Below, one piece after another: positions 33,882 to 42,231 of a stretch of DNA of 64,000 nt. This stretch comes from Chloroflexota bacterium (GTDB lineage Bacteria > Chloroflexota > Anaerolineae > UBA4142): contig JACQYF010000128.1 of assembly GCA_016208315.1 (NCBI GenBank), positions 57,653 to 121,652 on the forward strand, in the 5' to 3' direction. The first letter of the stretch is position 1; each line of letters opens with the position of its first letter. Below the pieces are notes generated by a model that saw only the letters and a list, made by a program, of their open reading frames with translations, had not been told where the DNA came from and made no database searches. Made by a program: the position numbers and the translations under genes.

Positions 33882-34982
33882 CTACAACTTTTCCCAGCGT
33901 CCTTCTAATTTCTGCATGACCTGCGGCAGCGTGCTGTATTCCATTTCTTCAAGCGGCAGCCGGTGGGGTTCAAACGGGCCGTGGCGGCGCAAGTGATCGG
34001 CGATAATGTTCGCATCGCGGCGCGCTTCGTCCCACGACGGATCGTCGAACATATCGCGCGGTCCGATGAGTTTGCCGTCGGCCAACTGGAAGCCAAGGCA
34101 GATCACGCGCGGCGGACCATCGAAACGGGAGGGCGTGGCTTGCGGCTGCGAGGTGGGCATGAGCGGTCCATAGTGCGAGCCGCGCATCCAGCCCTCGATA
34201 ATCCACGGATAGCGGAATGGCTCCAGCACTTCGCCCACGGCGGGGAAATTGTGTTGCGAGCGGACGACCATCACGGGGTCGTCCTTCCCGACGTACTTGC
34301 CGGCGATGAGCGAAAGGCGCTCGGTCGAAGTGACCGCCGCGATGTCTCCATCGGCGCGGGAGAAGACGTGCTTGATCGTGAACCGGCTGGGTGTGCCGAT
34401 GAACATCAGCAGGTCGTACATTTCCTCGGGGGCGTCGAAGAAAATCTTTGTGTGCGCGCGGATGTCGTGGACTTCGAACCGAAAGCCCTTGTGGAGCGAC
34501 GGGGCGATGATAAGACCGGAGGTGTTGAACGGGTCTACGAACATTTTGAACAGGGGCAGATTCCACGAACCGGCCGAGGTCTTGTCGGCCATGAAAATCA
34601 GGACCGGCTCGGCGGTGCGTTCCGTAAATTCCATTTCGGCGACGCCGGGGCCTTGTCCCTTGACGTTGCCGGAGAACGCGTCGGAAAGCAGGTCTTGGCC
34701 CGCGCCGTACAAGTGGAGTTCTTTGGCGACTTGCGTGCCGCGGGTGAAGGTGTCCCACGCGAGGCGATGAATTTTCACGTGGTCCACGCCGAACGTGTGC
34801 GTGAGAATCAACTGCAGATCGTCGCCGCAGGCCGTCACGTAATAGTCAATGAGCAGCCCATCGCGTTTCGCGGCGGCGAGACTGGCATTGGCCGATTCGG
34901 CGAGCGCGGGATGGATGGCCGAGTGTCCTACCCAGCCGCCGATGTCGGCTTTGATGACGCTGAGCGTTACCTTGCTGGACAT
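33882..34982 (-). CDS. Fructose-1,6-bisphosphate aldolase/phosphatase (archaeal type, class V FBPase)
   Basis: 366 residues. It begins VTLSVIKADIGGWVGHSAIHP, the metal-binding start of this family, and has YVTACGDDLQLILTHTFG, FMADKTSAGSWNLPL with the aldolase Lys, FEVHDI, and YPWIIEGWMRGSHYGPLMP. The bifunctional enzyme condenses triose phosphates and dephosphorylates the product to fructose 6-phosphate, making gluconeogenesis unidirectional; it fits with pckA in the same window. AAGGAG lies upstream of the ATG. Curiously placed between the kinases and the 4xCNBD gene. Confidence 0.95.
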   Translation of the reverse strand: MSSKVTLSVIKADIGGWVGHSAIHPALAESANASLAAAKRDGLLIDYYVTACGDDLQLILTHTFGVDHVKIHRLAWDTFTRGTQVAKELHLYGAGQDLLSDAFSGNVKGQGPGVAEMEFTERTAEPVLIFMADKTSAGSWNLPLFKMFVDPFNTSGLIIAPSLHKGFRFEVHDIRAHTKIFFDAPEEMYDLLMFIGTPSRFTIKHVFSRADGDIAAVTSTERLSLIAGKYVGKDDPVMVVRSQHNFPAVGEVLEPFRYPWIIEGWMRGSHYGPLMPTSQPQATPSRFDGPPRVICLGFQLADGKLIGPRDMFDDPSWDEARRDANIIADHLRRHGPFEPHRLPLEEMEYSTLPQVMQKLEGRWEKL

Positions 34983-35013
34983 TTTTCACTCCTTTGTGAA
35001 AATTGCTTGGGTA

Positions 35014-37959
35014 TTACGGCTGAGTTACCAGTTGGAACGTGATCAGGTAACTCGCATGTTGCTTGGTCGGTAACCCCTGCATGGAGGCCACTTTTTCGCT
35101 GGGATACTGGTCTTCGATAGTTGCCGTGTACGAACCGCCGCCAGTCTCCCGTGAAAAATTATAGCCACAGATGTACAGCGCATCGTCTTTAGTTTTTTCG
35201 GGCGGATATTCGGGCGAAGGATCACCGCCGGTGAGGAGCAGTTTCTTGCCGAAAAGACGTTTGCCCTCTTCGTCTAGGACAATGACCTTGATGTTATAGT
35301 CGCCACAGCCGCTGGACTCTTTTGGTCCATCCTCGTACAGCACTTTCATGACTCGCCAGAACTTTTGGCCCGGCGCGGCGCCCGCCGGCACGATCCGAGT
35401 ATCGGTTAGTTTTTCCAGACCGCCAGGCCCCAGGCGCCTATCCCACTGCACTTGGGGTAGGGGCGCCAACTTTGCCGCCGCGGCTACGACTGGCACCGCG
35501 GGCGCCGCCGGAACGGCGGTCGCCGTCGGAGGACGCGTGGCGGGAGGGGCGGTAGGCCGCGGGCGCGTCGCAGTTGCGGTCGGCGGGACGCGGGTCTTGG
35601 TGGGGACCGGCGTCTCGGTCGCCACCGCGTAGGCGACCTTGGATTTCGCACCGCTCGTCGTGCGCGTCAAGGCGGCGGGGATATTCGGCGCGGGTGTGCC
35701 GCTGGTTGTCGGCGCGGCATTGAAAATTTGCAATCCGCCCACCGCAGAGGTGACTGTCGTAATCGCGGTCGCGGGCAAAGCGATAAACGCGAACCACACA
35801 AACAGTCCTGATAATGCCGTGGCCCGGAATCGCGCGCCCCACGAAAGTCCGTTGAGCCACGCGACCAGTTCGTTCAAGAATTGATTGCGGGGGGCCTCAC
35901 CTCCATCCCCCAACCCCCTTCCCCCTCTCCTGGCGCGACCTTCAGCGCCAGGAGAGGGGGAAGGGGGCAGCGGGGTAGGGGGTGAGGTTGGCGGGGCGAC
36001 CGGTTTGGGAGCGGGTCGGCGAACGACTTGCGGCGCTGGCTTGGCAACGGCGGGCCTAGGTTGAACGATGGGTTGAGTCGCCTGCATCGAAGGTCGGACG
36101 ACCGTTGAAGCATGGTCGGTTTTCTGTTGTGGTTTGGGTGGTGTCGGTTTCGGAATGGGTCGCGCCCCGGATTGTGGCTGTTGAATGCGAGATCGCGATG
36201 ACGGCACATTCGCGGCTGGACGCGGCGGTGGCGGTGTTGGATGCGGACGTGGCGGCGCGGGGCGCGGCGCGGACATCCCAGGTCGCGGCGGCGAGCCGGC
36301 GCCGCGCGGGCCGGGCATACTCTGCGAGCGCGACAGCCGGTCGGCCATCAAGCGCGTCACGGCTACGGCGAGCGTGGGATACTGCTCCATCATCGCCAGG
36401 AAATCGCCCTTGGCGATCGTCCACAATTCGACCTCGCCGATGGCATGGGCCGTGCTGTTGTACGCGCTGTTCTGGACGATGGCTTGCTCGCCGAACGAAT
36501 CTCCGGGCCCGAGCAGGTCAAGCAGTACGGGTTCGCCGCTAGGACCGACCCCGACGCGCTTGACCTCGCCCATTTCGATCATGAATAAAGTTTGGGCCGA
36601 TTGCCCCGCGAAGCAAATAATCTCGCCGGAGCGAAAGCGCAAGCCCTTGACCTTTTTCGAAATGGCGCGCAGTTCACTCGTGGCGAGAGGGGCCAATAGC
36701 GCGGTGCGGCGCAGATGGCGCACAAGGAAATCATTCTCGCGGGAGGCCAGTCGTTCGGTCAGCGCACGGCTGAGCGAGACGCTGATCTCTGGATAGTGAA
36801 CCATCAAATCGTCGTAATCGCTTTTGTAGAGGACCCAGACGGTCGCATCGCTCGCCGCCCGCGCGCACTCGGCCCGCGTGCGGCCGGTGAGCAGCGCCAT
36901 CTCGCCGAAGGATTCGCCGGCGCGCATTCGTTCGAGCAGTTGGGCGTCAGAGAAGGCGCTGTCGAATAATCGCACTTCGCCGGATTCCACAATGTATAGC
37001 GCATCGCCGGGCGTGCCTTCGGTGTAGATGACATCGCCCAGGGGAAAATGGCGGAGGACGAGGCGCGCGACGAGTGTGGACAATGCTTCGGTTGGCACGT
37101 CGGAAAAAAGCGGCAGCAGACGCATTCGGTCCACCGCTTCGTTTTGATCGCTGGGCCCAAGCGTTTCAGCCAGCGCGCGGCTGAACGCGAGCTTGACCGC
37201 GGGATGGTCGCGAATCAGATCGAGGTAGGCGGAGCGCGCGAGGAACCAAACGCTCACGTCGCTGACCGCGCGGACGGTCGCCGGGTAGGGCTTGCCGGTG
37301 ACCAACGCGGTATGGCCAAAGAGCGCGCCTTCGTGCAACTCGTCAAACGATTCGCCTTCTTTCGATCCGGACACCAGACGCGCTTGACCTACTTCGACGA
37401 AATAGACGGCGTTGCCGGGCGCGCCCGCTTCGACGATGATTTCGCTCCGCGCGAAAGACTTGAAATCCAATTTCTGCGCGATCGCGCGCAGGTCGTCTTC
37501 GGAGAGGGAGCTGAGGAGTTCGATATTGCGCAAGCGTTGCTGGACGAGGTACTGCTCGAGGAAAGCGATTCGCATTCCCAGGGCTGCGCTGAATTTGAGG
37601 CCGATGCCGGGGTGTTGACCGATCAGGTCTTGCAGGTCGGAGCGGGAGAGGACCAGGAGTTGGGTGTTTGAAACCGCGCGAGCGGCCGTTGTGTACGGTC
37701 TCGCGAGCAGCGTATCCACTTCGCCCAAGAGACTGCCGGCGCCAAGATTCGCCAAGGTGAGCGTGTGCTCTGCGGTGCTTTCTTCCAGTTTTACCCAACC
37801 CGACGCGATCACAAAGATCGAATCGCTTGGCTCGCCTGCGCTAAAGACCAGCTCGCCTGAAGCCGCCTGGCGGCGTCGCAAACGGGCGGTGACGAGTTCG
37901 CGTTCTTCCTCCGAGAGGCGGAGAAACAACGGAACCTGGTCAATCGGTTGTGGAATCAA
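35014..37959 (-). CDS. Membrane protein with four cyclic-nucleotide-binding domains
   Basis: 981 residues from a TTG (37959) with GGAGG upstream. Four CNBD/Crp-like domains in tandem: about 8-125, 145-260, 283-400 and 415-535. The phosphate-binding Glu/Arg pair is intact in domains 1 (E80/R94) and 3 (E353/R367); domain 2 has His216 for Glu and domain 4 has His505 for Arg. Then comes a Pro-rich linker (about 545-690, partly repeat-encoded), one membrane helix (near 720-740), a Thr/Pro/Ala stalk and an external C-terminal domain (about 845-981) with two Cys (SSGCGDYN and YICGYNF). There is no catalytic domain, so it probably passes a cyclic-nucleotide signal or anchors partners. Confidence 0.88.
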   Translation of the reverse strand: MIPQPIDQVPLFLRLSEEERELVTARLRRRQAASGELVFSAGEPSDSIFVIASGWVKLEESTAEHTLTLANLGAGSLLGEVDTLLARPYTTAARAVSNTQLLVLSRSDLQDLIGQHPGIGLKFSAALGMRIAFLEQYLVQQRLRNIELLSSLSEDDLRAIAQKLDFKSFARSEIIVEAGAPGNAVYFVEVGQARLVSGSKEGESFDELHEGALFGHTALVTGKPYPATVRAVSDVSVWFLARSAYLDLIRDHPAVKLAFSRALAETLGPSDQNEAVDRMRLLPLFSDVPTEALSTLVARLVLRHFPLGDVIYTEGTPGDALYIVESGEVRLFDSAFSDAQLLERMRAGESFGEMALLTGRTRAECARAASDATVWVLYKSDYDDLMVHYPEISVSLSRALTERLASRENDFLVRHLRRTALLAPLATSELRAISKKVKGLRFRSGEIICFAGQSAQTLFMIEMGEVKRVGVGPSGEPVLLDLLGPGDSFGEQAIVQNSAYNSTAHAIGEVELWTIAKGDFLAMMEQYPTLAVAVTRLMADRLSRSQSMPGPRGAGSPPRPGMSAPRPAPPRPHPTPPPPRPAANVPSSRSRIQQPQSGARPIPKPTPPKPQQKTDHASTVVRPSMQATQPIVQPRPAVAKPAPQVVRRPAPKPVAPPTSPPTPLPPSPSPGAEGRARRGGRGLGDGGEAPRNQFLNELVAWLNGLSWGARFRATALSGLFVWFAFIALPATAITTVTSAVGGLQIFNAAPTTSGTPAPNIPAALTRTTSGAKSKVAYAVATETPVPTKTRVPPTATATRPRPTAPPATRPPTATAVPAAPAVPVVAAAAKLAPLPQVQWDRRLGPGGLEKLTDTRIVPAGAAPGQKFWRVMKVLYEDGPKESSGCGDYNIKVIVLDEEGKRLFGKKLLLTGGDPSPEYPPEKTKDDALYICGYNFSRETGGGSYTATIEDQYPSEKVASMQGLPTKQHASYLITFQLVTQP
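35895..35987. repeat. In-frame palindrome with 22-bp arms in the CNBD linker
   Basis: Perfect arms 35914-35935 and 35946-35967 (cccccttccccctctcctgg...), with outer cctcacc / ggtgagg (35895-35901, 35981-35987). It is almost the same as the intergenic palindrome at 57545-57638, but here it is translated as part of the Pro-rich linker. Confidence 0.9.
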
Positions 37960-38025
37960 AGAGCTTACCTCCGGGTCAAAGATGAGCCATAACTGCCGCG
38001 CCCCGTCGAGCGGCAGGATACCTAT

Positions 38026-38781
38026 CTACTTTTGTTGAAAGATCAGCTTCCAACCGCGGGGCGTTGCCCCGCGATCGGCTCGGCAGTTCGCGGGCGCTGG
38101 CCCGACTGTCAGATTGGATACCGATGCGCTTTGCGCGTTCAAGATCGTCACGGAATACTCGCTGGGAGCCGCCTCATAATCCGCAAAGCCGACGCCGCGC
38201 TCGGGCTTGAGTCCTGTGTATACGGTATCATCGCCGCTAGACCAACGGATTTCGATACCCACGTTGGGCAGGTCCTGGCCTTTGGCGTCACGCGCAAAGA
38301 AGCGGAGAGTTGCCGTTTCCGGTTCGTCCTGGCACGTGAGCTGGATCCGCTCGACCAACTGAAAAACGGGAACGGGTTGGGTCGGCGTCGCAGTAGGAGT
38401 AGGGCCGGATGGCGTCAAACTAGGCGACGCTCGCTGGGCAGTTGGCGGAACGGACAACTCCTGAGCAAGGCGCGTCAGCGCGGTCTGAGCAGGCGAATTC
38501 TTGCCGGTCTGTTTCTCGCGCGCGATGAGCGCATTGATGGTCTGGGCAGGGTTGTCCAATTTGAGCCGCGACAACCGCTGCCTTGCCTTGCCTAGATCGC
38601 TATCCAGCTCGAAGGCGGCACTGATCATGCGGACGTAATCGTCTTTGTAGACCGACCGCAGGTCTGCCGGATCGGCGTTCGTAAACTCGACAGGCCAAAG
38701 CACCCACGCGATAATGAGACCAACGATAAATCCAATTGTGAGGCCTGCTAGCCCTGCGCCGGTTACCGGCCCGCGTGCCAT
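38026..38781 (-). CDS. Membrane-anchored protein with C-terminal Ig-like/Cna-like domain, unknown
   Basis: 251 residues. The N-terminal membrane anchor (LAGLTIGFIVGLIIAWVLWP, about 11-30) precedes a helical domain with DLRSVYKDDYVRMISAAFELD (30-110), a Pro/Thr linker, and a beta domain (about 135-251) with LRFFARDAKGQDLPNVGIEIRW and YTGLKPERGVGFADYEAAP. The last part resembles Ig-like or carboxypeptidase-regulatory folds. It lies upstream of the 4xCNBD gene on the same strand, with 66 bases between, so the two may be co-expressed. Function unknown. Confidence 0.72.
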   Translation of the reverse strand: MARGPVTGAGLAGLTIGFIVGLIIAWVLWPVEFTNADPADLRSVYKDDYVRMISAAFELDSDLGKARQRLSRLKLDNPAQTINALIAREKQTGKNSPAQTALTRLAQELSVPPTAQRASPSLTPSGPTPTATPTQPVPVFQLVERIQLTCQDEPETATLRFFARDAKGQDLPNVGIEIRWSSGDDTVYTGLKPERGVGFADYEAAPSEYSVTILNAQSASVSNLTVGPAPANCRADRGATPRGWKLIFQQK

Positions 38782-38929
38782 GCCCTTCGTGTTCAGATAG
38801 GTCCATCTCCGTTCGACCGCGGGCGACTAGATCGCGTCGCCGTGTTGACGGCCAACTGATGAATGCAGAAGAGGAAAAAAGTGGCGGTGGAACGATAAAA
38901 ATGTTATAATGATTTTCGAAGAGTCAGAG

Positions 38930-39015
38930 TGCCGAGGGGGGGACTCGAACCCCCAAGGGTTATTCACCCGCGCGATTTTGAGCCGCGTACGGTTGCCAAA
39001 TTTCGTCACCTCGGC
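38930..39015 (-). tRNA. tRNA-Leu (anticodon CAA)
   Basis: Minus strand, 86 bases. Acceptor GCCGAGG/CCTCGGC with discriminator A; anticodon stem CGCGG/TCGCG around loop CTCAAAA giving CAA; a class II variable arm (GGGT-GAAT-AACCC region); and T arm GGGGG-TTCGAGT-CCCCC. The 3' CCA is not encoded, consistent with the RNase Z route. It decodes UUG. Confidence 0.93.
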
Positions 39016-39029
39016 ATTTATCGGAACTA

Positions 39030-39058
39030 AGTATAGCAAATTTCACGGCGAAGGTCAA
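39030..39058 (-). promoter_or_regulatory. Promoter of tRNA-Leu
   Basis: Minus strand TTGACC (39053-39058), 17 bases, TATACT (39030-39035). Start expected near 39023, eight bases before the mature tRNA. Confidence 0.8.
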
Positions 39059-39067
39059 ATCTCACTT

Positions 39068-39894
39068 CTACGCGTCAGTCGCCAAAAACGGCAGGGCCTT
39101 GACACGTTTGCGCGCCAAACAGGGCACGTCATCGGCATAGTAGAGCCATTTGAGTAGACGTATGGAGTTGTGCTTGGCGTACTTGAGATGCCACGCCGGT
39201 GACCGCCCAGGCATCACTTTTCTGCCACGAGCGAGCCATGCGCGTCGGCCAGACGGGCGATGCCGATCTCCAGCCATTCCAGGAATGTAATACTGGATGA
39301 AAAGAATACGACAAACAACCTCTCATTAACATAGTTCTTGCCCTTGTAAAAGTTGTATCTGTCAGTGTACGTCAGGATACTGCCATCGCCATCCAAACAA
39401 CCGCGGACGAAATCGGCGAAATACCCGTCGGGTACCTCCAATGCGCCTAGTTTGAGACTCTTGGCGGGCATCAAGCCGATGCTCAACAACCAATCGTAGA
39501 ATTGACGGTTGCCCCATGCGACTCGATTGTAGATGCCATGGAGACTGAAATGGGGAGAGATTCGGTTTTCGAGCTTGAGACAAGCGCGGAAGGTCTCCAG
39601 CAAATCGCGATCCTTAGACACCATGGTCATGTGACGACCATCGGGTGAGAGATTGCCGTCAGTTGCAATGAGTCCAACGGCGTACGCTAGCTCATTCGAC
39701 CACTCAAGGGAAATTCGGGCGTTGGGATCAACATCCGGCCCGCGCGGGCGCGTCGGGATGCCCAGGTCGTCCATGCGGCGGCGGATGGTCGTTGCGCCGA
39801 CGTCAAAGTGGTCGGCGATTTCTTCGATGGTCAGCCGCTCGTCGAGATAGAGATGTTCGAGTTCTTCGGCGGTGATTTGGCGGCGCAGGTTCAC
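39068..39894 (-). pseudogene. LAGLIDADG homing endonuclease with N-terminal HTH, interrupted by a -1 frameshift
   Basis: The first frame (39894 to 39214) gives 226 residues: an HTH (LTIEEIADHFDVGATTIRRR, about 20-39), the first LAGLIDADG-type motif YAVGLIATDGNL (about 71-82) and the second VRGCLDGDGSI. It stops at VAEK. The frame one base back continues as VMPGRSPAWHLKYAKHNS and RLLKWLYYADDVPCLARKR, the normal family ending, to 39068. The junction is a run of four A on the coding strand (39218-39221), so one lost A, a sequencing slip or programmed -1 slippage would explain it. It lies next to tRNA-Leu. Confidence 0.8.
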
Positions 39895-39946
39895 ACGCGG
39901 ATTGTAGCAGGAACACTGGAATTGTCAATCGTTTTTCCCATCACCT

Positions 39947-40558
39947 ATGGATGAGCAGGGTTCGATTAAGGCGGCCCAAAAGGGCGACACCGCCGCATTC
40001 AATCAATTGGTGCGTACGCATCAGGTGTTAGTCTACCGCACCGCCTATCGCGTGCTCGGCGATCAGGCGGCGGCGGAAGACGCGACGCAGGACGCGTTCA
40101 TTTCCGCGTTCAAGCACATCCGCACCTATCGCGGCGGATCGTTCAAGGCCTGGCTGCTGCGCATTGTGACGAACGCGTGCTACGACCAATTGCGCGTCAA
40201 ACAGCGCCGGCCCACCGCGTCGCTCGACGCCTTGCTCCTCGATCCCGACGATCCGGCGCCGGGCATTGATCGCGCCGCGCCCGAGACGCCGCAAGATGCC
40301 GCCGAGCGGCAGGAACTGAATGGCGCGATCCAAAATGGGTTGGCGACGCTGCCGCCTGATCAGCGCGTCACGCTCGTACTCGTGGATATTGAGGGTTTCA
40401 GCTACGAAGAGGTCGCTCAAGCGACGGATGCGAACATTGGCACGGTGAAATCACGCTTGAGCCGCGGCCGGGCGCACCTGCGCGATTTCCTCTTGGGCCA
40501 AGAGGAACTTGTGCCCGCCCGCTATCGTCTAAAGAGTGGACAGGCATTGGCAGATTAG
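39947..40558 (+). CDS. ECF RNA polymerase sigma factor
   Basis: 203 residues. Sigma region 2 (about 15-85) with FNQLVRTHQVLVYRTAYRVLGD, the core-binding DATQDAFISAFK and a -10 recognition segment; region 4 (about 125-185) with LPPDQRVTLVLVDIEGFSYEEVAQ and the HTH NIGTVKSRLSRGRAHLR. The zinc-finger anti-sigma gene follows 102 bases downstream. No binding site precedes the ATG, so the message may be leaderless or weakly translated. Confidence 0.93.
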   Translation: MDEQGSIKAAQKGDTAAFNQLVRTHQVLVYRTAYRVLGDQAAAEDATQDAFISAFKHIRTYRGGSFKAWLLRIVTNACYDQLRVKQRRPTASLDALLLDPDDPAPGIDRAAPETPQDAAERQELNGAIQNGLATLPPDQRVTLVLVDIEGFSYEEVAQATDANIGTVKSRLSRGRAHLRDFLLGQEELVPARYRLKSGQALAD

Positions 40559-40626
40559 CCACGGAAGCACACCGAATTACACAGAAGGATAAAGAATATT
40601 CTGCGTAATTCCGTGTGGTTCTGTGG
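40558..40626. repeat. Imperfect 28-bp inverted repeat (ccacggaagcacaccgaatt type)
   Basis: ccacggaagcacaccgaatt...cacagaa pairs imperfectly with ttctgcgtaattccgtgtgg...ctgtgg. Lies between sigma and anti-sigma genes, so it could reduce anti-sigma transcription. It belongs to the cacagaag repeat class. Confidence 0.75.
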
Positions 40627-40660
40627 CAAATAGGGTTATGAGGATTCTAAAGGATCGGTA

Positions 40661-41659
40661 ATGTCGGATCGCCAGGTAAATCGCAATGGGCACGTGTGGA
40701 TAGAAGCACGACTGTCCGACTATATGGACAATCAGCTTCCGCCATTGGAGCGCGCCCAACTGGAACGCCATCTGCGCGATTGCGCGCGCTGCCAGGGGAC
40801 ACTCGATTCCCTGCAATGGACGGTCGCGCTGTTGAAGCACGCGCCGGCGCCCAAACTGCCGCGCTCGTTCACGCTGCGCGTCCCGGCCCCAGCGCCGCGC
40901 GCGCCGATCATTGGCTTGAGCGCGCTTCGCCTCGCGACGGCGCTCGCGACCCTGGTTTTCGTTTCGCTCGTCGGCATAGATTTGATTCTGAACTTGGGCG
41001 GCGCGGGCCTAGCTCCGGCGCCGCTACCTGCGGCACGCAAGGCTCAATCCGTCCCGCCCACATCAATCGCTTTGGGCATGCCGCCAACGCCCACAAATCC
41101 GACCAACATCCTGGTCGCGCCCGCCGCGGCGACGGCAGCCCCGCCAACTGCCGCGCCTGCCGCCACCCAAGCGCCTCAACCTACAAAAGCGCCCGCAGCG
41201 ACCACGGCCCCTACTGCGGCGGTGGTTGCGCCTTCGCCAACGGCAACGAGAGTGCGACCGCTCGCTCAACCCTTTGCAGGAACGCGCACAACCGTTACGC
41301 CAACACCGGTTTTTCGCGGAGGCGGCGGGCCGCCGCCTGAAACATCGGCGAACAAGGGCGCGCAGGATACCGCCGAAGCTGCGACTGCCGCGACAGCACC
41401 GCTAGCTCCGCCGCCGGTTGGGGCTATGGTGGCTACGCCGACCGTCATTCCGCCAACAGCAACCGGTATCCCGCCGACGGTTACGCCGTCTCCAAAAGCG
41501 CTCGCGCAGGTTGAGCCGACGCGCCTGCCGGTCGCGCCGCCGTCCCCGGTCGAGACTCCACAATACGCGGCGACTCCATTGCGAATCGCCGAGCTGGGCG
41601 CGCTTTTCATTGCCGTCTTTCTGGGCGCGGTGACGTTGTTGCTGTGGCGGAAGAGATAA
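40661..41659 (+). CDS. Zinc-finger anti-sigma factor, membrane-bound
   Basis: 332 residues. The N-terminal anti-sigma zinc domain has the HxxxCxxC pattern (ERHLRDCARC, about 37-46) plus LSDYMDNQLPPLER. The membrane helix is about 88-112 (ALRLATALATLVFVSLVGID), then a long Ala/Pro/Thr external stalk (115-300) and a second hydrophobic segment at the end (LGALFIAVFLGAVTLLLWRKR). It holds the ECF sigma factor encoded upstream until released. Two membrane segments put both ends in the cytoplasm with the stalk as an external loop, an unusual layout. Confidence 0.87.
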   Translation: MSDRQVNRNGHVWIEARLSDYMDNQLPPLERAQLERHLRDCARCQGTLDSLQWTVALLKHAPAPKLPRSFTLRVPAPAPRAPIIGLSALRLATALATLVFVSLVGIDLILNLGGAGLAPAPLPAARKAQSVPPTSIALGMPPTPTNPTNILVAPAAATAAPPTAAPAATQAPQPTKAPAATTAPTAAVVAPSPTATRVRPLAQPFAGTRTTVTPTPVFRGGGGPPPETSANKGAQDTAEAATAATAPLAPPPVGAMVATPTVIPPTATGIPPTVTPSPKALAQVEPTRLPVAPPSPVETPQYAATPLRIAELGALFIAVFLGAVTLLLWRKR

Positions 41660-41674
41660 CGATTCCTCTTCGCA

Positions 41675-41703
41675 TTGACCCTCTTGGACTCTTGTGCTAG
41701 AAT
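41675..41703 (+). promoter_or_regulatory. Promoter for the gene at 41764
   Basis: TTGACC (41675-41680), 17 bases, TAGAAT (41698-41703). Start near 41710, leader about 54 bases. Confidence 0.75.
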
Positions 41704-41763
41704 TGGCTACAGACCCTGTGTCTTTCCCACATCGTAGGTTTTTCATGCCAAAGGAGAAGCACG

Positions 41764-42150
41764 ATGAAGCCCACTTGGTTTTCTGCCCGTTTCCCGCCCT
41801 CGCGTTTCGCGATCGAAGCCGAACTGCGGAGCGCGATTTGGAAGGCGGGGTTTGGCGATCTGTGGCTCAGTTGCGCACGCGAAGAGCCGCCATACGAATG
41901 CCAGGGGGCCTGGCGCGGCAAGAAATTCACCATCGAATGGGAACCGGCGAATTATCTCTTGCTCAAGCTGCCCGAGCCAAATCGAGACCTGCTCGAGGCC
42001 TTTGAACATCTTTTGCAGCACCGCGCGCTCGCGGGGTACAAAAACGCCAACGGCGAGGTTATCGTCGAATGGCGCGTCAAGGACGCCGAGGCGCGCTTTC
42101 AAGAATTGCAGGCCACTGGCGTCTCTGACCTGACGCGTTTGAACGCGTAG
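41764..42150 (+). CDS. Hypothetical protein (128 aa)
   Basis: Preceded by a strong promoter and AAAGGAGAAG, so surely expressed. Reads TWFSARFPPSRFAIEAELRS, AWRGKKFTIEWEPANYLLLKLPEP and IVEWRVKDAEARFQELQ. Mixed alpha/beta, soluble, no signal peptide. No family recognised. It stands alone between the anti-sigma gene and polA. Confidence 0.75.
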   Translation: MKPTWFSARFPPSRFAIEAELRSAIWKAGFGDLWLSCAREEPPYECQGAWRGKKFTIEWEPANYLLLKLPEPNRDLLEAFEHLLQHRALAGYKNANGEVIVEWRVKDAEARFQELQATGVSDLTRLNA

Positions 42151-42231
42151 CCGTCACAGGTCTCACGTCCCAAGTCTCAGGTAAAATACAGGCGACTTGA
42201 GACGTGCGACTTGAGACCTGAGACCTGAAAC
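42151..42231. repeat. Intergenic repeat caagtctcaggt / acttgagacctgag upstream of polA
   Basis: Inverted arrangement of cccaagtctcagg and cctgagacttg-like words ending at the polA start codon. Same family as 9650-9766. It leaves no clear ribosome binding site for polA. Confidence 0.7.

Noticed and set aside
38901..38910. A plus-strand TATAAT next to tRNA-Leu as a promoter
   Set aside because: No -35 word at 16-18 bases and no plus-strand gene follows; the tRNA is on the other strand with its own promoter.
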